A stretch of 36,366 nt of DNA, from IMG/VR virus record IMGVR_UViG_3300023109_000058, positions 1 through 36,366 of that record; one strand, written 5' to 3'. Of this stretch, positions 1-11,000 are shown in pieces (positions within the stretch are counted from its first letter, which is position 1; the number at the start of each line of letters is the position of its first letter). The stretch comes from a virus. The notes below the pieces were generated by a model, which was given only the letters and a program-made list of their open reading frames with translations, was not told the DNA's origin and made no database searches. Position numbers and translations under genes: made by a program.

Positions 1-1
1 T

Positions 2-922
2 TACACTTCCATTGTACCAAGAGCGCCTCAGCACGAACCTTGGCCACATCATGAGAATATGAATCCTTTAGGGTTTAAGCGTGATCAGACAGATAGAGAA
101 GCCCCAGGAATGTTAGCATCAGCTGATAGATTTATATCTCCAGATACCTTCTTAAGAAATTCATCAGTAGCTGAAGCAAGTGTACGAGTAACAGGCTCTG
201 GCGGAGATTTAACTGCACATAGCATTCCTAATGAAGAAGGACATACTGGCCCAGTATGGGTAAATGGCGAAGGTGATGGCATTAGAGTCGGTGATAACGG
301 AGTTATGGACGAAGCTATGGCAAAGGCTCGAGGGTATAAGCCTTATGTTCCTCCAAAAATAGAAGGCTTTGAAACAACTAACAATGTAATTTATGTTTCT
401 GAGATTAAGGGAAAAATTAGAAACGACCCTTGTGAACCAAAACTTATCCAATTGCTAGATAAAACTGCAATAGCTTGTAAAGTAAAGGTCATAATTTATA
501 GTGCCGGACAAATGCCCTATGCAGAATGGCAAAGATCACCAGGTGCAAGAGCTGCTGGCAATGTAAGACTGATCGGAAGTGAAAAAGTTGCTACTGGATC
601 TCTCCGACACGACTATGGAAGTGCAGCTGATATACATTTAGTGCATATCGACGATGCACCTGAAGCTAACAATTATATATCCATACATAGTCCGATATTT
701 TTAAAATTTATTGAAGAATTTTTTGCAAATGGCGGCAGAGGAATAGGTGCTAGTCGAAATTATATGGGGAATTCATCTGCTCACGTTGACATTGTTGGTT
801 CTGATCGCGGCGCCGGAAATATATGGGAGTCAACATCAGCAGTTAGATCGGCATATCTTAGAGGGGTAAAAAGACGTACCTCGCCGATCCGTAGTGCGTA
901 TTATCACATATACAGCAAATAG
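2..922 (+). CDS. Baseplate hub-type protein, 3' part, with M15-peptidase-like domain (5' end outside window)
   Basis: The reading frame is open to the left edge. The 19 codons before the first in-window ATG (59) read into PRAPQHEPWPHHENMNP, a motif I associate with hub or tail-lysozyme proteins of T4-like marine phages, so position 59 is probably internal. Counting from the ATG at 59, residues 1-95 are glycine- and polar-rich linker. Residues about 108-265 resemble zinc D-Ala-D-Ala peptidases of the M15 type: RHDYGSAAD (H184, D191) matches the HxxGxAxD signature and AHVD (H242) fits the third zinc ligand. It lies directly before gp25, as expected of a hub gene. Inference: a virion-associated enzyme cutting peptidoglycan stem peptides during entry, in the place where T4 gp5 carries a lysozyme domain. 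The peptidase call is moderately secure. The hub assignment rests on synteny and the N-terminal motif. Confidence 0.8.
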   Translation, partial: YTSIVPRAPQHEPWPHHENMNPLGFKRDQTDREAPGMLASADRFISPDTFLRNSSVAEASVRVTGSGGDLTAHSIPNEEGHTGPVWVNGEGDGIRVGDNGVMDEAMAKARGYKPYVPPKIEGFETTNNVIYVSEIKGKIRNDPCEPKLIQLLDKTAIACKVKVIIYSAGQMPYAEWQRSPGARAAGNVRLIGSEKVATGSLRHDYGSAADIHLVHIDDAPEANNYISIHSPIFLKFIEEFFANGGRGIGASRNYMGNSSAHVDIVGSDRGAGNIWESTSAVRSAYLRGVKRRTSPIRSAYYHIYSK

Positions 923-934
923 GTAAATATTATT

Positions 935-1375
935 ATGAGTACATTAGAAAAAAATCTTTACAAAAGAGTAAAAGTCTCTACTAATAGAGGATCGCAAGCT
1001 ATAACTAGGGGCAGCGCATATAGAGGATTTTCTAGTATTAATGAAAATGTTGAAGGTTATGCATTATACGATTTTGATCTTATTAAACAAGATATTATAA
1101 ATCATTTTCATATTCGAAAAGGTGAAAAATTAAGCGATCCAAATTTTGGAACAATTATTTGGGATATGCTTTACGAACCATTTACAACCGAAAACAAAGA
1201 GGCTATAATTGCTGATGTAGCTGAAATTATAAACTATGATGATAGGGTAACCGCAGATCAGGTATTTGTTGATACAACTGACGATGGTATAGAAGTAAGT
1301 GCATTATTAACGTTTTTGCCTTATAATATATCAGAACAAATGTTATTTAAATTTGATAAACAAATGCTTGAATAA
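935..1375 (+). CDS. 25: Baseplate wedge subunit gp25 (GPW/gp25 family)
   Basis: A 146-residue protein, close to T4 gp25 (132 aa). After about 40 variable residues it shows the family pattern: YDFDLIKQDI (45-54), the IRKGEKLSDPNFGT segment (60-73), an acidic-hydrophobic WDMLYEPFT stretch (76-84), then a helix and strands ending in YNISEQMLFKF. In T4 gp25 sits in the core bundle of each wedge, binds gp6 and contacts the tube-sheath initiation region. The T4 protein carries an EPR motif in its core; here the comparable site reads EPF (81-83). That could be a lineage difference, since my alignment is by eye. It starts 12 bases after the hub gene with only a weak AGG (921-923) upstream, so translation probably depends on read-through from the hub gene. 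It is followed by gp6, the usual order in marine T4-like phages. Confidence 0.9.
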   Translation: MSTLEKNLYKRVKVSTNRGSQAITRGSAYRGFSSINENVEGYALYDFDLIKQDIINHFHIRKGEKLSDPNFGTIIWDMLYEPFTTENKEAIIADVAEIINYDDRVTADQVFVDTTDDGIEVSALLTFLPYNISEQMLFKFDKQMLE

Positions 1376-1390
1376 TTAAATGCAACTATA

Positions 1391-1429
1391 ATTATTCCTG
1401 ATAAATATCATATAACATGAAGGAATAAT
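1391..1429 (+). promoter_or_regulatory. 9-bp inverted repeat enclosing the gp6 late promoter and covering its Shine-Dalgarno
   Basis: ATTATTCCT (1391-1399) is exactly complementary to AGGAATAAT (1421-1429). The 21-base loop holds the late-promoter motif GATAAATA. The downstream arm contains the gp6 Shine-Dalgarno AGGA (1421-1424), seven bases before the ATG. RNA read through from upstream could fold and mask the site, while RNA started at the late promoter (expected near 1413) would lack the left arm. The pairing is seen directly; the regulatory role is inferred from known T4 cases such as gene e. Confidence 0.5.
1400..1407 (+). promoter_or_regulatory. Late promoter motif GATAAATA upstream of gp6
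   Basis: It matches the NATAAATA form of the T4-type late promoter (T4 consensus TATAAATA, read by the phage sigma factor gp55). It lies in the 56-base gap between gp25 and gp6, with its last base 24 bases before the gp6 start codon. Two other gaps in the window carry the same motif at similar distances (20 and 28 bases), which supports a real signal. Confidence 0.65.
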
Positions 1430-1431
1430 CT

Positions 1432-4400
1432 ATGTCATCAACCGATAGACAATCTCGAGTAATTGCTACTGAAGATTGGAAGAAAATTTATCAATCTTTT
1501 AGTAACGCTGATTTCCAAAGCTACGACTTTGACAATCTACGCAGAACAATGATTAACTATTTGCGTCAAAATTATCCAGAGGATTTTAATGACTATATTG
1601 AAAGTTCAGAATATCTTGCGCTAATTGATTTGATTGCATTTTTAGGACAAAACTTATCCTTCAGAATTGACCTAAATGCTAGAGAAAATTTCTTAGAGAC
1701 AGCAGAGCGCAGAGAAAGCGTATTAAGACTTGCAAAACTTATTTCGTATAATCCTAAAAGGAATAAAGCTGCATCAGGCTTACTAAAATTTGAAACAGTG
1801 TCTACAACAGAAAATCTTATCGATAGCACAGGTAAAAATTTACGTGGATCTACTGTTTTATGGAACGATAGAGCAAACCCAAATTACTTTGAGCAATTTG
1901 TTAAGATTATCAATGCTGCGCTACCTAACGCAGAAGGAGTAGGATCTCCTACAATAACAGCAAATATCGAAGGCGTTGTAACAGAGCAGTATAGATTTAA
2001 TGCTCTAAATACTGACATTCCGGTATTTGGATTTAGTAAGCCAGTAGAAGGAGTTAATACACGCTTTGAAATAGTTAGTACAGGGATTGAAAACGAAACT
2101 ATTGTAGAAGAAGCACCACTACCTGGTAATAATCCTGCATTTGTTTATAGAGACGATAGTCAAGGCGCCGGAAGTTCTAACACAGGGTTCTTTATGCACT
2201 TTAAACAAGGACAACTTGAAAATGCATCCTTTAGCACTGGCAATCCAGTACCTAACCAAATTGTAGGAATAGATGACACTAATATTAACAATTCAGATAT
2301 ATGGCTATATTCAGTTGACTCAAATAATTTTGAATCTGCGTTATGGAAAAAATTAGAATCAGTTGAAGGAAACAATATTATCTATAATAGTTTGTTTAAA
2401 GATACCAAGGATGTTTATGCAGTTTCAACAAGATCAGACGATAGAATTAATCTAGTGTTTAGCGATGGTGTATTTGGTAATTTACCAACTGGTAATTTTA
2501 GAACATATTATAGAACTAGTGATAACAGAAATATGGTTATTAATCCTAGTAGTCTGCAATCTATTACAATACAAATTCCGTACATTAGCAAAAATAATGC
2601 ACAAGAAACATTAACAATCGGTCTTAGTTTAAAAAATACGGTATCAAACGGCCGTCCTAGCGAAACTAGTGAAGATATAAAACAAAATGCTCCAGCAAGT
2701 TATTACACACAAAACAGATTAGTAACAGCTGAAGATTATAATATTGGACCTTTGGGAATTGATCAAGATATTATAAAAACAAAAACAGTGAATAGAATTT
2801 CAAGTGGAATAAGTAGATACTTTGACTTAACAGATCCAACTGGAAAATATTCAACTACAAGTTTGTTTGCATCTGATGGAGTTTTGTATAGACAAGAATA
2901 TTTAGAAAACTTTAACTTTTCATTTACAACACAGTCGGATATTGAAGGTATCATTTACAGTCAAGTTGAACGCAGAATTGCAAGTACTAGTGTGCAAAAT
3001 TACTACAATGAAAACTTTGACAAAGTAAACACTACTGATCTTAATGCAGTATGGAGACAAACTACTTCTAAGACTAACAGATCAACAGGATATTTTGAAC
3101 AAATTCTAGACTTAGCAGAAATCTTTACAAGTGCTAACGGAAATCAAGCAGCATCTAGTGTTTATAGTGTAGGTACATACACGACTAATGCACTAAAAAA
3201 TATTAAAACTGGAGCAATGTGTAAATTTACAGCTCCAGAAGGATATCATTTTATGAAAAATGGTAAACTAATGTTAGGCACAGCAGATCACGAAGGAAGC
3301 AGTGATTATGTGTGGACTACTGTAAAATCAATTGATGCAGATGGCACAGTTGTTGATGATGACGGCTTTGGACCTATTGTGTTTAATGATGTAATTCCAA
3401 ATGGCGCAATTCTAAATCAAATTTTACCAAAATATTCAACTGCTATTGTAGACGATGTAAAAAAACAAATTATTGACAGAGCGTTTGCTTATAAAGATTT
3501 TGCATTAAGGTTTGATCAGACCTCAAGTGAGTGGAAACTTATTACTAGTGATAATCTAAATACATATGCACCGTTTAGTTTACAACGTCAAGGAGACATT
3601 TCTAGATCTAATCAAGATAATAGTTGGGTATTTTATTTCCAAACTGACGGACAAACATTTAATGTAAGTTATAGAAATTTAAGATACGTATTTGAAAGCG
3701 ATTCAGAGGTAAGATTTTTCTTTGATAGTGCTGATAAAGTATATGACACAAAAACAGGTAAAATTGCACAAGACAAAATTACTATTTTAAACATCAACAC
3801 AAAACCAAATAGTCTTGGTGCTTTTAATAAAGATTTTGACTGGAGTATTTCTGATGCATACAAAGACTCAGAAGGATACAACGATACTCGTCGTGTACAG
3901 TTAGCTTTTTATGACAGCGACGATGACGGAATTTCAGATAATCCTGAACTGTTTAAAGAAATCGTTGACGAAACCGGATTTATATTCCAAAAGAAGTATA
4001 GCTCAGTAGACGGTGTACAAGATTATAAGTATTTTGATAATTCGGATGGTATTGTTAAAGTAAGACAAAACGATGCACTTGATCCAATTAACGTAAATGC
4101 CGAAGTTGACGGACAAGTATTTTATATAGTAGACTTTGATTTATTTAAAGTCCTTAATAAAGCACAAAATAATATGACAATTACAGACGAGTATAGAGCA
4201 TTTATTGGCAGAGCTGGATTAAAATTTCATTATGTGCATGTTGCAGATTCTAATTATAGAATTGATCCAGCAAGTAGTAATATTTTAGATACATATGTTC
4301 TTACAAAAGATTATGACACACAGGTTAGAAAATATGTAAACGGCGGAATTACATCTTTGCCTTTACCACCTAGTTCTGATGAATTATTTAGAAACTATGG

Positions 4401-5043
4401 TGCTAGTATAAACCAAATAAAAAGTATAAGCGACGAAGTAGTATTTCACCCAGTAACATATAAAATGTTATTTGGTGAAAAGGCTGATTCAAGATTACAA
4501 GTAACATTTAAAGTTGTTAAAAACAAAGGCGTTGCAGTTAATAATAATCAATTAAAGTCTACAATCGTACAACTAATAAATCAATTCTTTGCAATTGAAA
4601 ATTGGGACTTTGGTGATACATTTTACTTCCAAGAATTAAGTTCTTATATTATGAATAATTTATCACCTGATTTATCTAGTATAGTTGTTGTACCTAAACA
4701 AGCTAATCAAGTATTTGGTAGTTTGTTTGAAATAAAATCAGAATCAAATGAAATATTTTTAAATGCAGCAACAGTAAATGATATTGAAATAATTGATGAG
4801 CATACAGCAACTAATTTACAAGCATCAGGACTAGTTGTTACAAGTATATCAAGTACAATGCAAGGTGTACAAACTAGAAGTACAAATGCACCAACTACTT
4901 TACCAAGTAGTAGCGCAACAACTACAGTTGTACAAAACACTGGTGCAGCAATAGTCACAGGTGCAAATGATGCAACTTCAGTAACATATAATCCAATAGG
5001 AAATAATGTTGCAAATAATAATGACGAAGGAAGTAACTACTAA
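1432..5043 (+). CDS. 6: Baseplate wedge subunit gp6 (enlarged)
   Basis: A 1,203-residue protein, nearly twice T4 gp6 (660 aa). The N-terminal domain (about 11-150) is typical of gp6: EDWKKIYQSFSNADFQSYDF, then an RRTMINYL helix, YLALIDLIAFLGQNLSFRID and an ENFLETAERRESVLRLAKLI helix. A central NRLVTAEDYN motif (about 426-435) matches the baseplate-J-like core. The C-terminal gp6-like domain runs from about 1003 to 1120 (VVFHPVTYKMLFGE onward). The last 65 residues or so are Thr/Ser/Asn-rich and low in complexity. In T4, gp6 forms the wedge backbone with gp7 and gp53 and joins wedges into the baseplate ring. The extra length lies between the J-like core and the C-terminal domain (about 450-1000). 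It has its own late promoter and an AGGA ribosome site. Its TAA overlaps the next ATG (TAATG, 5041-5045), so gp6 and the giant protein are translationally coupled. Confidence 0.9.
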   Translation: MSSTDRQSRVIATEDWKKIYQSFSNADFQSYDFDNLRRTMINYLRQNYPEDFNDYIESSEYLALIDLIAFLGQNLSFRIDLNARENFLETAERRESVLRLAKLISYNPKRNKAASGLLKFETVSTTENLIDSTGKNLRGSTVLWNDRANPNYFEQFVKIINAALPNAEGVGSPTITANIEGVVTEQYRFNALNTDIPVFGFSKPVEGVNTRFEIVSTGIENETIVEEAPLPGNNPAFVYRDDSQGAGSSNTGFFMHFKQGQLENASFSTGNPVPNQIVGIDDTNINNSDIWLYSVDSNNFESALWKKLESVEGNNIIYNSLFKDTKDVYAVSTRSDDRINLVFSDGVFGNLPTGNFRTYYRTSDNRNMVINPSSLQSITIQIPYISKNNAQETLTIGLSLKNTVSNGRPSETSEDIKQNAPASYYTQNRLVTAEDYNIGPLGIDQDIIKTKTVNRISSGISRYFDLTDPTGKYSTTSLFASDGVLYRQEYLENFNFSFTTQSDIEGIIYSQVERRIASTSVQNYYNENFDKVNTTDLNAVWRQTTSKTNRSTGYFEQILDLAEIFTSANGNQAASSVYSVGTYTTNALKNIKTGAMCKFTAPEGYHFMKNGKLMLGTADHEGSSDYVWTTVKSIDADGTVVDDDGFGPIVFNDVIPNGAILNQILPKYSTAIVDDVKKQIIDRAFAYKDFALRFDQTSSEWKLITSDNLNTYAPFSLQRQGDISRSNQDNSWVFYFQTDGQTFNVSYRNLRYVFESDSEVRFFFDSADKVYDTKTGKIAQDKITILNINTKPNSLGAFNKDFDWSISDAYKDSEGYNDTRRVQLAFYDSDDDGISDNPELFKEIVDETGFIFQKKYSSVDGVQDYKYFDNSDGIVKVRQNDALDPINVNAEVDGQVFYIVDFDLFKVLNKAQNNMTITDEYRAFIGRAGLKFHYVHVADSNYRIDPASSNILDTYVLTKDYDTQVRKYVNGGITSLPLPPSSDELFRNYGASINQIKSISDEVVFHPVTYKMLFGEKADSRLQVTFKVVKNKGVAVNNNQLKSTIVQLINQFFAIENWDFGDTFYFQELSSYIMNNLSPDLSSIVVVPKQANQVFGSLFEIKSESNEIFLNAATVNDIEIIDEHTATNLQASGLVVTSISSTMQGVQTRSTNAPTTLPSSSATTTVVQNTGAAIVTGANDATSVTYNPIGNNVANNNDEGSNY

Positions 5044-8000
5044 TGGCAAATACACAGGGCGAATTCGGGTTACCAACTCCTGATGACGATAAAAGACAGA
5101 GTGCAAGATTCCTTCCTAGATTTTTTAGATCAGAAGCAAATTTAAAGTTTTTACAAGCAACAATTGACCAACTAATACAGCCAGGTGTAGCAGAAAAATT
5201 AAGCGGATATGTAGGCAGAAAAACAGCCAAAGGTTTTAGAAGCACAGATACATATATTCCAGAAATAAGTATACAGCGCCAGTCTTATCAATTAGAACCA
5301 GGTGTTGTTATTAAAGATAATGTCGACAATGTTAAGTTCTTTAAAGACTACAATGATTTTATCAACCAACTTAAATTTTTTAATGTAGACACAAGTGACC
5401 ATAGTGTAATTAATGAACAAGAATCATATCCTTGGAACCCAAATATTGATTGGGATAAATTCGTTAATTTTAGAGAGTACTATTGGCTACCGAACGGTCC
5501 GTTGAGTGTTCCTGTTGAAGGACAAAGTGAAGAAGTAACTAGTACATATACAATCACAGCCGAAGACCAAGGCGGAAATTATGCATATGTATTCAGTAAT
5601 AGACTAGCACGTAATCCAAGTGTAAAATTATTTAGAGGACAAAAGTATAGATTTGAAATAGATTGTCCACATCACCCAATTGCTATTGCAATTACAAGAT
5701 CGTTTACTCCGGGTAATGCAGTAATTGTTGCAACACAAGAAGGCATACGTAATGATGGCCTATTTGATGCTGAACTTTTTGGCGCAGAATTTGATGCAGG
5801 CGATTTTATTATACTTCCTGAAGAAGGCGGCGTAACATTTGAAGATTCAGATAACGTAAGCACACTTTATCCTGATGGAATAAAGAAGCTAGGTGATGCA
5901 GGCGAGGAAATAGCCAACATCTATATGACAAAAGGCGCAATTGAATTTACTGTTCCGTATAATGCACCAAATAAATTATATTACATAAATTCTAATGACA
6001 TCGACATGAGCGGAGAATTTAGAATTTATGATATTGAAGAAAATACATATCTAAATGTACGTGATGAAATTGTAGGTGCAAAAACTTATTCAAGTGCTAA
6101 CGGTGTTAAGTTTACTAACGGATTAAAAGTATTTTTTAGAGGACAAACTACTCCTGAATATTTTGCTGAAGGCAATTATTATGTTGATGGTGTCGGCACA
6201 AGTATACAACTAATCGCAGAAGACGATTTAATACTACCACAGGCATATACTGCAACAGAAGTAATTGAATACGATACTGATAAATTTGACAGATTACCAT
6301 ATTCGACTGCAACAGGTTATCCGGCATTAAAAGACTACGTAACAATTAATCGAGCAAGTGCTGACGGTAATGCTTGGGCACGTTCTAATAGATGGTTCCA
6401 TAAATCAGTAATTGAACAAAGTGCAATTTTTAATAATTTTACTAATGACGTAGATGAAACTACAAAAGCTTCTAGACCAATTATTGAATTTGAGCCTGGC
6501 TTACATTTATATCATTATGGTACAGAGTTTAAGAAAGACATTGATTTAATTGATACATTTACAACAGATGTATTTTCAACTATTGAAGGCAGCAAAGGCT
6601 ATAATATCGACGGAGTAGATCTAGTCGAAGGCATGCGTGTTTTATTTACTGCTGATACTGATATTAGAGTAACAGGAAAAATTTACGAAGTTAAGTTTGT
6701 GAGAATAGTTAATGATAATTTAATTAGTTTAATAGAAACAAACGACACTTTGCCATTAGAAAATGAAAATGTTCTTGTTAAGCAAGGTACAAAAAATAAG
6801 GGCAAGGTATACTTTTATAGAGACGGTTGGAAAGAAGCACAAGAAAAAACAAAAATAAATCAACCACCGATGTTTGCTTTATATTCACCTTCGGGTGATG
6901 CATTTAGTGATATGGAAATTTATAACAGTTCTACTTTTACTGGAACAAAATTATTTTCTTATAAACAGGGTACTGGAACTGTTGATAGTGAACTAGGATT
7001 TCCGTTATCTTATAGAAACATTGACAATACTGGCGATATACTTTTTGACTTTAATTTAGAATCTGATTCATTTACTTACCAGTTAGACGAAACAACAAAC
7101 AGTATATTTACAAAAACAGGATTTCTTAAAAAATACATATCTAGAGAAAAATTTAAATATGCAAACGGTTGGAGTAGTATACCATATGTATCTAAGCAAC
7201 CAGTAGTTAGAGAATATCAAGCATCAATTAATCAACAAACTAGTTTTGAAATTGACGTTTATGATAATGCTACAAATATTACTGACTTAAATGTCAAAGT
7301 GTTTGTTAATAATATTATACAGAATAAAAATTTATATACACTTATAAAAAATAATAATAGACTGATAGTTGAATTTTCTAATAATGTAGAAGTGGGCGAT
7401 TTAGTTGTTATAAAAACACAATCGTCAACTGCTAAAAACGAAAATGGATATTACGAGTTTCCGATTAATTTAGAAAAAAATCCGTTAAATGCTGACGTAT
7501 CTACATTTACTTTAGGCGAAGTTAATGACCACGTAAAAACTATGATAGACGATCTTAATGATTTTGACGGCGTTTATCCGGGTTATAGTAACTTAAAAGA
7601 TTTAGGCGATTTAGATCGCTTTGGCAAACGTTTTGTAAAACATTCAGGTCCGCTTAATTTACCAATGTATCTTACATTAGATAAAAAATACAATATTATT
7701 AAATCTATAGAATATTCTATGAGAGAATATAATAAGTTTAAACGAAACTTTTTACAAACTTCAGAAACATTAGGATTTGATGGTGAAGTAAAACAGCATG
7801 TTGATGTAATTATCAAAGAGCTGAACAAAGATAAAACTAAAACACAGCCTTTCTATTTCTCCGATATGATCGGATACAAAGGACATATAAGAAATGAATA
7901 TGTCATATTTGATGACGCAAATACTTATTATCCGTTAAGCACAAACTTTAATTTAAAAACGCTTAATACTAGTTCGGTATTAGTTTATTTTAACGGCGAA

Positions 8001-11000
8001 CAATTAATTCATAATAAGGATTATATCTTTACAGATGAAAGTTTTTTACAACTTTTAATTGCACAACAAATTAATGATGTAGTAGAAGTTTACGAATATA
8101 ATAATACAGATGGTTCGTATGTACCACCTACACCAACAAAACTAGGCTTATACCCTAGTTATGAACCACAGATGGTTCGTGATGATGAATGGTTATCAAA
8201 TCAAAATCAAATAAACACAGCAGATGCTTATCAGCTTTATGGTCAAAACACTTCCAGTAAAAAAGTAGGATGGTTCCATCCTTTATATGTTGATCGTTCT
8301 GCGGCAAAACTTGCTGACAGTAATGGCGAAGTAACACAAGTTGAAATAAACGGTAGTAGCCGCATTTATTTTGCACCAAAATCTTCTTATGTATGTTCTA
8401 AAAGTGCAAGTTTGTCTATACCGGTATATCCAGTTGGTAAGGCAATAATTATTGGACACGACGGCAGCAGAATTTCAGCATATGAAGATTACAGAGACAA
8501 TCTACTTTTAGAATTAGAAAAAAGAATTTTTAATAATATTAAATCAAATTATAATGCAAATATTTTTAATAAAGATGATTTTGTAAGCGGTAAATTTAGA
8601 AAAGGAATTACTAAGTCTAAATTAGATCGAATTTTACTCAAAGACTTTATCACATGGAATACTAATATTGGCGTAGATTATACTTCTAATAAATTTTATT
8701 TTAGCCAAGACCAATTTACATTTAATTACAGTAAGTCAACTAGTTCTATCGATGGTGCATTTTTGCCAGGATATTGGAGAGGCGTATTTTTAGAATTATA
8801 TGATACTGATCGTCCTCATACACATCCTTGGGAAATGCTTGGATTAACAATTAAGCCAAAGTGGTGGGAAGACACATATGGTAAAGCTCCATATACAAGT
8901 AATAATAATATACTTTGGAAAGATTTAGAAGAAGGCAGAATCAAAGATCCTAATTTATTAATACAAGTTAATGAAAAATATGCACGTCCAGGATTAACAA
9001 GTATTATTCCTGTAGATTCTCAAGGACACTTATTATCTCCTATTAGTTGTGGATATGCAAAAAACACAGTTCTTAGAGATACTAACAGCGCATTTAAATT
9101 TGGCGATAATGCACCAGTAGAAGCAGCATGGAGAAATAGTAGTGAATATCCGTTTAGTTTAGTAAAAGCTATGCTACTAAATCAACCTGCTAAATTCTTA
9201 GCATTAGGATTTGATGTATCGAGAACAACAAAAAATCTTGCAAATCAAATAGTTTATTCTAACACGGGCAGACATGTTGAACTAGAAAATTTAATATTTC
9301 CTAATACATACGAAGACACGACTAAAGTATTAACTAGCGGAGTTGTAAACTTTATACATGCTCTAATAGGAAGTAATGTATTAAAAACTTATGACGAATT
9401 CCAAACTGATATACGATCAATAGAAAATAAAGTTGCATTTAGATTAGCAGGATATACAGACAAGACAAAATTAAACATTGTGTTAGATAGTAAAAATCCA
9501 GCTGCGCAAAATACTGCTAATATTTTTGTACCAGATGAAAATATTACTGTGTATACAAATACAAGTTCGCCTGTTGACAGTATTGTATACAGCGGAGTAA
9601 AAATTGAAAAGTCAGCAACTGGTTATATAGTAAGTGGTTACAATGATGACGAGCCATCCTTTAAATATTATGCACCTGTAACAACAAATAGAGATGCAAA
9701 TATCGTTATTGGTGGTACACTCGAACCTTCAGTAGATTGGTCACCTGCACAATTTTATGTAAAAGGACAAATCATTGTAAATGATTCTAACTTATATCGT
9801 GCTACAAGTGATTTTACTAGTGGAAATACATTTACAAACGATAATATTACAAAGATTCCTGAAATTCCAACAGTAGGCGGAACTAGGGGAATAATTAAAA
9901 AAGAATTTAACTATAATATTGTTTTAGAAGTAAACTATGGTACTGTTTTGAAAACGTTACAAGACGTTGTAGATCTATTAATAGGATATGGACGATATTT
10001 AGAAGTTAACGGATTCGAATTTAACTATGTTGACGAACAAAGCGAAACAATTACTAACTGGACAAATGCAGCAAAGGAATTTTTAGCTTGGTCTGCGCAA
10101 GGATGGGCAAACGGTACATCAATTGCATTAAGCCCAGCGGCATTTCAAGTTGAATTTAAAAGAGACTTTACAGTTGTTGATGATATATATGATAACTTTT
10201 ATAGATATAGTTTACTTGACGAAAATGCACAGCCATTAAACAGAAAGTTTAGTAGTATTCTACGTGACAATAACAGTTTTAGTTTAACAGTTAAAAATTC
10301 TGATAATGGAATTTATAATGTAAAATTACCACTTGTACAAAAAGAACATGTTGTGATTATTGATAACGAAACAGTGTTTAACGATTTAATTTATCAGCCT
10401 AGTACTGGTTATAGACAAGAACGTTTAAAGTTGATTGGATATAGAAGTGACAACTGGAATGGTAGTTTAAATATTCCAGGATTTGTTTATGATGATGCAG
10501 AACTAACTGAATGGGAACCATGGCAGGATTACCAAATTGGTAGTCTTGTAAAGAACAAAGAATTCTATTATGTTGCCAAATATAATGCTCCTGGTACAAA
10601 GGATTTTGATTATTCTTACTGGACACGACTAAACGATAAACCAGAGTCTAAATTAATTACAAACTTTGATTATAGAATTAATCAATTTGCAGATTATTAC
10701 GATATTGACAGCGACGGTTTTGACGAACAACAAAATAAATTAGCACAGCATTTGATTGGATATCAAAAGCGCGACTATCTTGCTAATATTATTAACGATG
10801 ATGTATCTCAGTATAAATTTTATCAAGGTATGTTACAAGATAAAGGTACGATGAATTCTATTGATAATTTCTTTAATAGTTTAAGAGGAGAATCTAATAG
10901 CGTTGAAGTATTTGAAGAATGGGCAGTGCAAGTTGGCAAGTATGGCGCATATCAGAATGTTGAACAAATAGAAATACCATTAGATGAATCTAAATTTAGA

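Noticed and set aside
922-929. GGTAAATA before gp25 as a late promoter
   Set aside because: It breaks the ATAAATA core and lies so close to the ATG (935) that the expected transcript would have no leader.
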